64,000 nucleotides of DNA from Aphelocoma coerulescens (lineage: Eukaryota; Chordata; Aves; Passeriformes; Corvidae), in NCBI RefSeq assembly GCF_041296385.1, contig NW_027183595.1:1-64000 (forward strand), in the 5' to 3' direction. The position numbers and the translations under genes were made by a program. Positions 21,692 through 32,400 of this stretch are shown one piece after another. Below the pieces are notes generated by a model, which was not told where the DNA came from, did no database searches, and saw only the letters and a program-made list of their open reading frames with translations. How positions within the stretch are numbered: the stretch's first letter is position 1; each line of letters opens with the position of its first letter.

Positions 21692-21697
21692 AATAAA
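21692..21697 (+). terminator. LSR: LSR polyadenylation signal AATAAA
   Basis: The hexamer lies 237 bases after the LSR stop codon and is followed by TTTTAGAG and then GGGGTGCGTG, a plausible downstream GU-rich element. It defines a short 3' untranslated region. Confidence 0.8.
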
Positions 21698-21722
21698 CGA
21701 TTTTAGAGAAAATTGGGGTGCG

Positions 21723-21751
21723 TGACGTCATCGATCCGCCCAGTGACGTCA
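21723..21751. promoter_or_regulatory. Pair of CRE sites (TGACGTCA) just beyond LSR
   Basis: TGACGTCA occurs at 21723-21730 and again at 21744-21751. The second lies inside the 14-base palindrome CAGTGACGTCACTG. The pair sits between the end of LSR and the next minisatellite. Its function is unknown; CREB/ATF binding would be the expectation from the motif. Confidence 0.55.
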
Positions 21752-21759
21752 CTGGGGAG

Positions 21760-23640
21760 GGTCCTGGGTGGGGTTTGGGGGGGATTTTGGGGGGGATTTT
21801 GGGGGTCTTTGAGGGGATTTTGGGGTGATTTTGGGGGTCCTGGAGGGGATTTTGGGGTGATTTTGAGGGATTTTGGGGTTTTCGGAGGGGATTTTGGGGT
21901 GATTTTGAGGGGTTTTGGGGGTCTTGGAGGGGATTTTGGGGTCTTTGAGGGGATTTTGGGGGGGATTTTGGGGGTCTTTGAGGGGATTTTGGGGTGATTT
22001 TGAGGGATTTTGGGGTCTTTGAGGGGATTTTGGGGGGGGATTTGGGGGGGATTTTGGGGGTCTTTGAGGGGATTTTGGGGTGATTTTGGGGGGTCCTGGA
22101 GGGGATTTTGGGGTGATTTGGGGGAATTTTGGGGTCTCTGAGGGGATTTTGGGGTGATTTTGAGGGGTTTTGGGGGTCTTGGAGGGGATTTTGGGGGGTC
22201 CCGGAGGGGATTTTGGGGGGTCCTGGAGGGGATTTTGGGGTGATTTTGAGGGATTTTGGGGGTCTCGGAGGGGATTTTGGGGTGATTTTGAGGGATTTTG
22301 GGGGTCTTTGAGGGGATTTTGGGGTCTCTGAGGGGATTTTGGGGTGATTTTGAGGGGATTTTGGGGGTTCCTGGAGGGGATTTTGGGGTGATTTTGAGGG
22401 ATTTTGGGGGGTCCTGGAGGGGATTTTGGGGTGATTTTGAGGGGTTTTGGGGTCTCTGAGGGGATTTTGGGGTGATTTTGAGGGGTTTTGGGGGTCTTGG
22501 AGGGGATTTTTGGGTCTTTGAGGGGATTTTGAGGGATTTTGGGGGGTCCTGGAGGGGATTTTGGGGGGTCCTGGAGGGGATTTTGGGGTGATTTTGAGGG
22601 GTTTTGGGGTTCTCGAGGGGATTTTGGGGTAATTTTGAGGGATTTTGGGGGTCTTGGAGGGGATTTTGGGGTGATTTTGAGGGATTTGGGGGGGTCCTGG
22701 AGGGGATTTTGGGGTGAATTTGAGGGATTTTGGGGGTCTTGGAGGGGATTTTGGGGTGATTTTGAGGGGTTTTGGGGGTTTTCGGAGGGGATTTTGGGGC
22801 GATTTTGAGGGATTTTGGGGTCTTCGAGGGGATTTTGGGGTGATTTTGAGGGATTTTGGGGTCTTCGAGGGGATTTTGGGGTGATTTTGAGGGGTTTTGG
22901 GGGTCTTGGAGGGCATTTTGGGGTCTCTGAGGGGATTTTGGGGGGATTTTGAGGGGTTTGGGGGTCTTTGAGGGGATTTTGGGGGGTCCTGGATGGGATT
23001 TTGGGGTGATTTTGAGGGATTTTTGGGTCTTTGAGGGGATTTTGGGGGATTTTGGGGGTCTCTGAGGGGATTTTGGGGTGATTTTGAGGGGTTTTGGGGG
23101 TCTTGGAGGGGATTTTGGGGGGTCCCGGAGGGGATTTTGGGGTTTTCGAGGTGATTTTGGGGTGATTTTGAGGGGTTTTGGGGGTCCTGGAGGGGATTTT
23201 GAGGGATTTTGAGGGATTTTGGGGTTTTCGGAGGGGATTTTGGGGTGATTTTGAGGGATTTTGGGGGTCTTGGAGGGGATTTTGGGGTCTCTGAGGGGAT
23301 TTTGGGGGGATTTGGAGGAATTTTGGGGTCTTTGAGGGGATTTTGGGGTGATTTTGGGGGATTTTGGGGTCTTTGAGGGGATTTTGGGGGGGATTTTGGG
23401 GTCTTTGAGGGGATTTTGAGGGATTTTGGGGGTTCCTGGAGGGGATTTTGGGGTGATTTTGAGGGATTTTGGGGGGTCCTGGAGGGGATTTTGGGGTGAT
23501 TTTGAGGGGTTTTGGGGGTCCTGGAGGGGATTTTGGGGGGTCCTGGAGGGGATTTTGGGGTGATTTTGAGGGATTTTGGGTTTTTGAGGCGATTTTGGGG
23601 GTCCTGGACGGGATTTTGGGGCTCTTTTAGGGATTTTGGG
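21760..23640. repeat. Intergenic GGGGATTTTGGGGTGATTTTGAG minisatellite
   Basis: Units of about 45 bp (GATTTTGGGGTGATTTTGAGG plus GGTCTTGGAGG or GGTCCTGGAGG) lie downstream of LSR. The + strand is G/T-rich. Confidence 0.88.
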
Positions 23641-23689
23641 GGTCCCCTGGGTCCTTTTGGGGCACTTTTGGGGCCTCCTGAGCCCTTTT

Positions 23690-26600
23690 TAGGGACTCTC
23701 CCATCCTTTTTGGGGGACCCCAGACCCATTTGGGGACCTTCCCACCCCTTTTTGGGACCCCAGACCCCTTTTATGGGACCCCAGACCCATTTTTGAGACC
23801 CTCCCACCCCTTTTCCGGGTGCTTCCATCCCTTTTTAGGGACCCCAGACCCATTTTGGGGACCCCAGACCCATTTTTAGGACCCCAGACCCCTTTTAGGG
23901 ACCCCAGACCCCTTTTTAGGGACCCCAGACCCGTATTTAGGGTGCTCCGATCCCTTTTTGGGGACCCCAGACCCATTTTTGGGACCTTCCCACCCCTTTT
24001 TGGGACCCCAGACCCCTTTTTCGGGTGCTCCGATCCCTTTTTGGGACCCCAGACCCATTTTTGGGGACCCCAGACCCATTTTTAGGGACCCCAGACCCCT
24101 TTTATGGGACCCCAGACCCATTTTTAGGGACCCCAGACCCATTTTTAGGACCCCAGACCCCTTTTTGGGGACTCTCCCACCCCTTTTTGAGGACCCCAGA
24201 CCCCTTTTAGGGACCCCCAGACCCCTTTTTAGGGTGCTCCGATCCCTTTTTGGGACCCCAGACCCCTTTTATGGGACCCCAGACCCCTTTTTTGGGACCC
24301 CAGACCCCTTTTTGGGACCCTCCCACCCCTTTTCCGGGTGCTTCCATCCCTTTTTAGGGACCCCAGACCCATTTTTAGGACCCCAGACCCCTTTTTGGGG
24401 ATCTCCCACCCCTTTTTGAGGACCCCAGACCCCTTTTTAGGACCCTCCCACCCCTTTTTCGGGTGCTTCCATCCCTTTTTAGGGACCTCAGACCCATTTT
24501 TAGGACCCCAGACCCCTTTTTGGGGACTCTCCCACCCCTTTTTGAGGACCCCAGACCCATTTTTGAGACCCTCCCACCCCTTTTTAAGGCGCTCCCACCT
24601 CTTTTTGGGGACCCCAGACCCCTTTTTAGGACCCTCCCACCCCTTTTTGAGGCGCTCCCACCTCTTTTTGGGGACCCCAGACCCCTTTTTGTGACCCCAG
24701 ACCCCTTTTTGGGACCCCAGACCCATTTTTGGGGACCCCAGACCCATTTTTAGGGACCCCAGACCCCTTTTTTGGGACCCCAGACCCCTTTTTGGGACCC
24801 CCAGACCCCTTTTTCGGGTGCTTCCATCCCTTTTTAGGGACCCCAGACCCATTTTTAGGACCCCAGACCCCTTTCTGGGGACTCTCCCACCCCTTTTTGA
24901 GGACCCCAGACCCCTTTTAGGGACCCCCGAGCCCTTTTTGAGACCCTCGCACCCCTTTTTAAGGCGCTCCCACCCCTTTTAAGGACCCCAGACCCCTTTT
25001 AAAGACCCTCCCGCCCCTTTTTCGGGTGCTCCGATCCCTTTTTGGGACCCCAGACCCATTTTTAGGGACCCCAGACCCATTTTTAGGACCCCAGACCCCT
25101 TTTAGGGACCCCCAGACCCCTTTTTAGGGTGCTCCGATCCCTTTTTGAGGACCCCAGACCCCTTTTAAAGACCCTCCCGCCCCTTTTTCGGGTGCTCCGA
25201 TCCCTTTTTGGGGACCCCAGACCCATTTCTGAGGACCCCAGACCCCTTTCCAAGACCCCCCTGACCGCTTTTAGGGACCCCAGACCCCTTTTAGGCCCCC
25301 CCCAGACCGCTTTTAGGGACCCCAGAGCCCTTTTTAGGACCCCAGACCCATTTTTGGGACCCTCCGATCCCTTTTTGGGGACCCCAGACCCCTTTTTGGG
25401 GACCCCAGACCCCTTTTTGAGACCCTCCCACCCCTTTTTAAGGCCCTCCCACCCCTTTTTAGGACCCCAGACCCCATTTTGAGACCCTCCCATCCCTTTT
25501 TATGACCCCAGACCCCTTTTTGGCGACCCTCCCTCCCCTTTTTGAGGACCCCAGACCCCTTTTAGGACCCCCCTGACCCCTGTTAAGGACCCCAGACCCA
25601 TTTTTGGGACCCTCCCACCCGTTTTTTGGGACCCCAGACCCATTTTTAGGGACCCCAGACCCCTTTTATGGGACCCCAGACCCCTTTTTGGGACCCTCCC
25701 ACCCCTTTTTCGGGTGCTTCCATCCCTTTTTGAGGACCCCAGACCCATTTTTAGGACCCCAGACCCCTTTTTGGGGACTCTCCCACCCCTTTTTGAGGAC
25801 CCCAGACCCCTTTTAGGGACCCCAGACCCCTTTTTGGGGACCCCAGACCCCTTTTTAGGACCCCAGACCCCTTTTTGGGACCCTCCGATCCCTTTTAGGG
25901 ACCCCAGACCCCTTTTTGGGGACCCCAGACCCCTTTTTAGGACCCCAGACCCCTTTTTGGGACCCTCCGATCCCTTTTTGGGACCCCAGACCCCTTTTTG
26001 AGGACCCCAGACCCATTTTTAGGACCCCAGACCCCTTTTTGGGGACTCTCCCACCCCTTTTTGAGGACCCCAGACCCCTTTTAGGGACCCCAGACCCCTT
26101 TTTGGGGACCCCAGACCCCTTTTTAGGACCCCAGACCCCTTTTTGGGACCCTCCGATCCCTTTTTGGGACCCCAGACCCCTTTTAGGGACCCCAGACTCC
26201 TTTTTGGGGACCCCAGACCCCTTTTTAGGACCCCAGACCCCTTTTTGGGACCCTCCGATCCCTTTTTGGGACCCCAGACCCCTTTTTGAGGACCCCAGAC
26301 CCATTTTTAGGACCCCAGACCCCTTTTTGGGGACTCTCCCACCCCTTTTTGAGGACCCCAGACCCCTTTTAGGGACCCCAGACCCCTTTTTGGGGACCCC
26401 AGACCCCTTTTTAGGACCCCAGACCCCTTTTTGGGACCCTCCGATCCCTTTTTGGGACCCCAGACCCCTTTTTGAGGACCCCAGACCCATTTTTAGGACC
26501 CCAGACCCCTTTTTGGGGACTCTCCCACCCCTTTTTGAGGACCCCAGACCCCTTTTAGGGACCCCAGACCCCTTTTTGGGGACCCCAGACCCCTTTTTAG

Positions 26601-29090
26601 GACCCCAGACCCCTTTTTGGGACCCTCCGATCCCTTTTTGGGACCCCAGACCCCTTTTTGGGGACCCCAGACCCCTTTTTGAGACCCTCACACCCCTTTT
26701 TGCGACCCTCCGTTCACTTTTTAGGACCCCAGACCCCTTTTTAGACGCCCCCCGCCCCCTCCCCACAACCACCCCGCCGCTTTCCCATCACCGTTTATTG
26801 CCGCCCCGCCCCCTCCTCACTCCGGGGGGGGTCTCCCCTCAATCCTCCCCATCCCGGGGGGGCTCGGGGGGTGCCCAGAGGGCCCCGATGGCGGCGGCCC
26901 CCCCGTCCCAGCGCCGCCGCAGCTGCTGCGAGCTCCTCCCGGCCCTTTGGGGACCCCAGACCCATTTTTGGGGACCCCAGACCCCTTTTATGGGACCCCA
27001 GACCCATTTTTAGGGACCCCAGACCCCTTTTTGGGACCCCAGACCCCTTTTTGGGACCCTCCCACCCCTTTTTCGGGTGCTTCCATCCCTTTTTAGGGAC
27101 CCCAGACCCATTTTTAGGACCCCAGACCCCTTTTGGGGACCCCAGACCCCTTTTTGGGGACCCCAGACCCGTATTTAGGGTGCTCCGATCCCTTTTTGGG
27201 GACCCCAGACCCATTTTTGGGACCTTCCCACCCCTTTTTGGGACCCCAGACCCCTTTTTTGGGTGCTCCGATCCCTTTTTGGGACCCCAGACCCATTTTT
27301 GGGGACCCCAGACCCAATTTTAGGGACCCCAGACCACTTTTATGGGACCCCAGACCCATTTTTAGGACCCCAGACCCCTTTTTGGGGACTCTCCCACCCC
27401 TTTTTGAGGACCCCAGACCCCTTTTAGGGACCCCCAGACCCCTTTTTAGGGTGCTCCGATCCCTTTTTGGGACCCCAGACCCCTTTTATGGGACCCCAGA
27501 CCCCTTTTTTGGGACCCCAGACCCCTTTTTGGGACCCTCCCACCCCTTTTCCGGGTGCTTCCATCCCTTTTTAGGGACCCCAGACCCATTTTTAGGACCC
27601 CAGACCCCTTTTGGGGACCCCAGACCCCTTTTTGGGGACCCCAGACCCGTATTTAGGGTGCTCCGATCCCTTTTTGGGGACCCCAGACCCATTTTTGGGA
27701 CCTTCCCACCCCTTTTTGGGACCCCAGACCCCTTTTTTGGGTGCTCCGATCCCTTTTTGAGGACCCCAGACCCCTTTTAAAGACCCTCCCGCCCCTTTTT
27801 CGGGTGCTCCGATCCCTTTTTAGGGACCCCAGACCCATTTCTGAGGACCCCAGACCCCTTTCCAGGACCCCCCTGACCGCTTTTAGGGACCCCAGACCCC
27901 TTTTAGGCCCCCCCCAGACCGCTTTTAGGGACCCCAGAGCCCTTTTTAGGACCCCAGACCCATTTTTGGGACCCTCCGATCCCTTTTTGGGGACCCCAGA
28001 CCCCTTTTTGGGGACCCCAGACCCCTTTTTGAGACCCTCCCACCCCTTTTTAAGGCCCTCCCACCCCTTTTTAGGACCCCAGACCCCATTTTGAGACCCT
28101 CCCATCCCTTTTTATGACCCCAGACCCCTTTTTGGCGACCCTCCCTCCCCTTTTTGAGGACCCCAGACCCCTTTTAGGACCCCCCTGACCCCTGTTAAGG
28201 ACCCCAGACCCATTTTTGGGACCCTCCCACCCGTTTTTTGGGACCCCAGACCCATTTTTAGGGACCCCAGACCCCTTTTATGGGACCCCAGACCCCTTTT
28301 TGGGACCCTCCCACCCCTTTTTCGGGTGCTTCCATCCCTTTTTGAGGACCCCAGACCCATTTTTAGGACCCCAGACCCCTTTTTGGGGACTCTCCCACCC
28401 CTTTTTGAGGACCCCAGACCCCTTTTAGGGACCCCAGACCCCCTTTTTGGGGACCCCAGACCCCTTTTTAGGACCCCAGACCCCTTTTTGGGACCCTCCG
28501 ATCCCTTTTTGGGACCCCAGACCCCTTTTAGGGACCCCAGACCCCTTTTTGGGGACCCCAGACCCCTTTTTAGGACCCCAGACCCCTTTTTGGGACCCTC
28601 CGATCCCTTTTTGGGACCCCAGACCCCTTTTTGAGGACCCCAGACCCATTTTTAGGACCCCAGACCCCTTTTTGGGGACTCTCCCACCCCTTTTTGAGGA
28701 CCCCAGACCCCTTTTAGGGACCCCAGACCCCTTTTTGGGGACCCCAGACCCCTTTTTAGGACCCCAGATCCCTTTTTGGGACCCTCCGATCCCTTTTTGG
28801 GACCCCAGACCCATTTTTGGGGACCCCAGACCCCTTTTTGGGGACCCCAGTTCCCTTTTTGGGACCCTCCGATCCCTTTTTGGGACCCCAGACCCCTTTT
28901 TGAGACCCTCCCACCCCTTTTTCGGGTGCTTCCATCCCTTTTTAGGGACCCCAGACCCATTTTTAGGACCCCAGACCCCTTTTGGGGACCCCAGACCCCT
29001 TTTTAGGGACCCCAGACCCCATTTTAGGGTGCTCCGATCCCTTTTTAAGACCCCAGACCCATTTTTGGGACCTTCCCATCCCTTTTCCGG
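23690..29090. repeat. Intergenic ACCCCAGACCCCTTTTTGGGG minisatellite, partly duplicated
   Basis: A ~20-bp unit ACCCCAGACCCCTTTTTGGG with variants such as GGTGCTCCGATCCC and CTCCCACCCCTTTTTGAGG fills 5.4 kb downstream of the APOE-like gene. About 25100-25840 is near-identical to 27712-28452, an offset of 2612 bp. A block around 23925-24040 recurs near 27165 and 27645. Confidence 0.9.
26792..26935 (-). pseudogene. Truncated copy of the APOE-like last exon and 3' end
   Basis: The segment is nearly identical to 29095-29243. Read on the - strand it gives QQLRRRWDGGAAAIGALW, then APPEPPRDGED and a TGA stop at 26841-26839, and then AATAAA at 26799-26794. The receptor-binding helix and everything upstream are missing; minisatellite resumes directly. 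It has no acceptor or start, so it is a partial duplicate carried along with the array. Confidence 0.88.
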
Positions 29091-29096
29091 GACCCG

Positions 29097-29102
29097 TTTA
29101 TT
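29097..29102 (-). terminator. APOE: APOE-like gene polyadenylation signal AATAAA
   Basis: Read on the - strand the hexamer lies about 48 bases after the stop codon at 29152-29150. It gives a very short 3' untranslated region before the minisatellite. Confidence 0.8.
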
Positions 29103-29149
29103 GCCGCCCCGCCCCCTCCTCACTGCGGGGTGGGGGGGGGGGTCTCCCC

Positions 29150-29402
29150 TCAATCCTCCCCATCCCGGGGGGGCTCGGGGGGTGCCCAGAGGGCCCTGAT
29201 GGCGGCGGCCCCCCCGTCCCAGCGCCGCCGCAGCTCCTCCGAGTCGCGGTTCAGGCGCTTGCGGAGCTTCCGAGCGAAGGCGGCTCCGCGGGCGCGGAGA
29301 TCGGCCGCGCTCAGCTCCAGCAGCGCCCGCGCCTCCGCCCCGTACTCGGCCACGCGGCCCCGAGCCTCGTCCCGCAGCTCCCGCAGCTCCCGCAGCGCGT
29401 TC
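29150..29402 (-). CDS. APOE: APOE-like last exon: receptor-binding helix and stop
   Basis: After a CCCCAG acceptor it encodes NALRELRELRDEARG, then the helix with RKLRKRL at protein residues about 109-115, then AIRALWAPPEPPRDGED and TGA. The repeated REL triplets near its start are part of the segment copied into the intron. Confidence 0.93.
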
Positions 29403-32400
29403 CTGGGGGAAAAAACGGGATTTTGGGTCATTTTGGGGGTGCTTGAATCCCTCTGGTCGCTTTTTTCGGGGAAAAAAAACGGGATTTTGGGTCATTTTGG
29501 GGAGTTTAGAATCCCTATAGAGTCCCTATGGGTTCCTATAGAGTCCCTGAATCCCTAAGGTCGCGGTTTTGGGGGGAAAAAAACGGGATTTTGGGTCATT
29601 TTGGGGGTCCCTGAATCCCTATAGAGTCCCTATGGGTTCCTATAGAGTCCCTGTGGGATCCTATAGAAACCCGACGGGATCGTCCCGCAGCTCCCGCAGC
29701 TCCCGCAGCGCGTTCCTGGGGAAAAAAACGGGATTTTGGGTCATTTTGGGGGTGCTTGAATCCCTATTGTGTCCCTATGGGATCCAATAGAGTCCCTGTG
29801 GGTCCCTATAGAAACCCGACGGGATCGTCCCGCAGCTCCCGCAGCTCCCGCAGCGCGTTCCTGGGGAAAAAACTGGGATTTTGGGCCATTTTGGGGAGTT
29901 TAGAATCCCTATAGAGTCCCTGAATCTGTCTGGTCGCGTTTCTGGGGGAAAAAACCGGGATTTTGGGTCATTTTGGGGGTGCTTGAATCCCTATTGTGTC
30001 CCTATGGGTTCCTATAGACTCGCTATGGGTCCCTATAGAAACCCGACGGGATCGTCCCGCAGCTCCCGCAGCTCCTGCAGGGCGTTCCTGGGGGAAAAAA
30101 CCGGGATTTTGGGTCATTTTGGGGGTCCTTGAATCCCTCTAGTCGCGTTTTTTGGGGAAAAAAACGGGATTTTGGGTCATTTTGGGGGTGCTTGAATCCC
30201 TATAGAGTCCCTATGGGAGCTCCCGCAGCTCCCGCAGCTCCCGCAGGGCGTTCCTGGGGGAAAAAACCGGGATTTTGGGTCATTTGGGGGAGTTTAGAAT
30301 CCCTATTGTGTCCCTATGGGTTCCTATAGAGTCCCTATGGGAGCTCCCGCAGCTCCCGCAGCTCCCGCAGCGCGTTCCTGGGGGAAAAAACCGGGATTTT
30401 GGGTCATTTTGGGGGTGCTTGAATCCCTCTGGTCGCGTTTTTTGGGGAAAAAAACGGGATTTTGGATCATTTTGGGGGTCCTTGAATGCCTCTGGTCGCG
30501 TTTTTTGGGGAAAAAACCGGGATTTTGGGCCATTTTGGGGAGTTTAGAATCCCTATTGTGTCCCTATGGGTTCCTATAGAAACCCTATGGTAGCTCCCGC
30601 AGCTCCCGCAGCTCCCGCAGCGCGTTCCTGGGGAGAAAAAATGGGATTTTGGGCCATTTTGGGGAGTTTAGAATCCCTATAGAGTCCCTGAATCTGTCTG
30701 GTCGCGTTTCTGGGGGAAAAAAACGGGATTTTGGGTCATTTTGGGGGTGCTTGAATCCCTATTGTGTCCCTATGGGTTCCTATAGAGTCGCTATGGGTCC
30801 CTATAGAAACCCGACGGGATCGTCCCGCAGCTCCCGCAGCTCCTGCAGGGCGTTCCTGGGGGAAAAAACCGGGATTTTGGGTCATTTTGGGGGTCCTTGA
30901 ATCCCTCTAGTCGCGTTTTTTGGGGAAAAAACCGGGATTTTGGGTCATTTTGGGGGTCCTTGAATGCCTCTGGTCGCGTTTTTTGGGGAAAAAACGGGGA
31001 TTTTTGGTCATTTTGGGGAGTTTAGAATCCCTATAGAGTCCCTATGGGTTCCTATAGAAACCCTATGGTAGCTCCCGCAGCTCCCGCAGCTCCCGCAGAG
31101 CGTTCCTGGGGGGAAAAACCGGGATTTTGGGCCATTTTGGGGAGTTTAGAATCCCTATAGAGTCCCTGAATCTGTCTGGTCGCGTTTCTGGGGGAAAAAA
31201 ACGGGATTTTGGGTCATTTTGGGGGTGCTTGAATCCCTATTGTGTCCCTATGGGTTCCTATAGAGTCGCTATGGGTCCCTATAGAAACCCGACGGGATCG
31301 TCCCGCAGCTCCCACAGCTCCTGCAGGGCGTTCCTGGGGGAAAAAACCGGGATTTTGGGTCATTTTGGGGGTCCTTGAATCCCTCTAGTCGCGTTTTTTG
31401 GGGAAAAAACCGGGATTTTGGGTCATTTTGGGGGTGCTTGAATCCCTATAGAGTCCCTATGGGAGCTCCCGCAGCTCCCGCAGCTCCCGCAGCGCGTTCC
31501 TGGGGGAAAAAAACGGGATTTTGGGTCATTTTGGGGAGTTTAGAATCCCTATAGAGTCCCTATGGGTTCCTATAGAGTCGCTATGGGTCCCTATAGAAAC
31601 CCTATGGGTCCCTATGGGATCGTCCCGCAGCTCCCGCAGCTCCCGCAGGGCGTTCCTGGGTAAAAAAACCGGGATTTTGGGTCATTTTGGGGAGTTTAGA
31701 ATCCCTATAGAGTCCCTATGGGTCCCTACAGAGTCCCTGAATCCCTCTGGTCGCGTTTTTTGGGGGAAAAAAACGGGATTTTGGGTCATTTTGGGGTCCC
31801 TGAATCCCTCTAGGAGTCCTTAAATCCCTACAGAGTCCCTGAATCCCTCTGGTCGTGTTTTTGGGGGAAAAAATCGGGATTTTGGGTCATTTTGGGGGAG
31901 TTTAGAATCCCTACAGAGATCCCGAATCCCTCTGGGCGCGTTCCTGGGGGAAAAAACGGGATTTGGGGTCATTTTGGGGGAGTTTAGAATTTTTGGGGTT
32001 TTCCCCCCAATTTTTGGGGTTTCCTCCCCCAGTTTTTGGGGTTTTCTCCTCCAATTTTTGGGGTTTTCTCCTCCAGTTTTCCCCCCAAATTTTGGGGGCT
32101 TTCCCCCTCAATTTTTGGGGTTTCCTCCCGTCAATTTTTGGCGTTTTCTCCCCCAGTTTTTGGGGTTTTCACCCCTCAATTTTTGAGGATTTGTCCCCCA
32201 ATTTTTTGGGTTTTCTCCTCCAACTTTTTGGGGTTTTCTCCTCCAATTTTTGGGGTTTTCCCCCTCAATTTTTGGGGTTTTCTCCTCCAATTTTTGGGGT
32301 TTTCCCCATCAATTTTTGGGGGTTTTCCCCCTCAATTTTTGGGGTTTTCTCCTCCAATTTTTGGGGTTTTCCCCTCAATTTTTGGGGTTTCCTCCCCTCA

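Noticed and set aside
17523..23828. Reading frame of about 2100 residues, proline- and lysine-rich, on the - strand
   Set aside because: It runs antisense through LSR intron 9, the last LSR exon and the intergenic array. It exists only because the G/T repeat has no stop in this frame.
26792..26935. Second functional apolipoprotein gene
   Set aside because: Only the end of the last exon is present. Acceptor, receptor-binding helix, upstream exons and promoter are missing.
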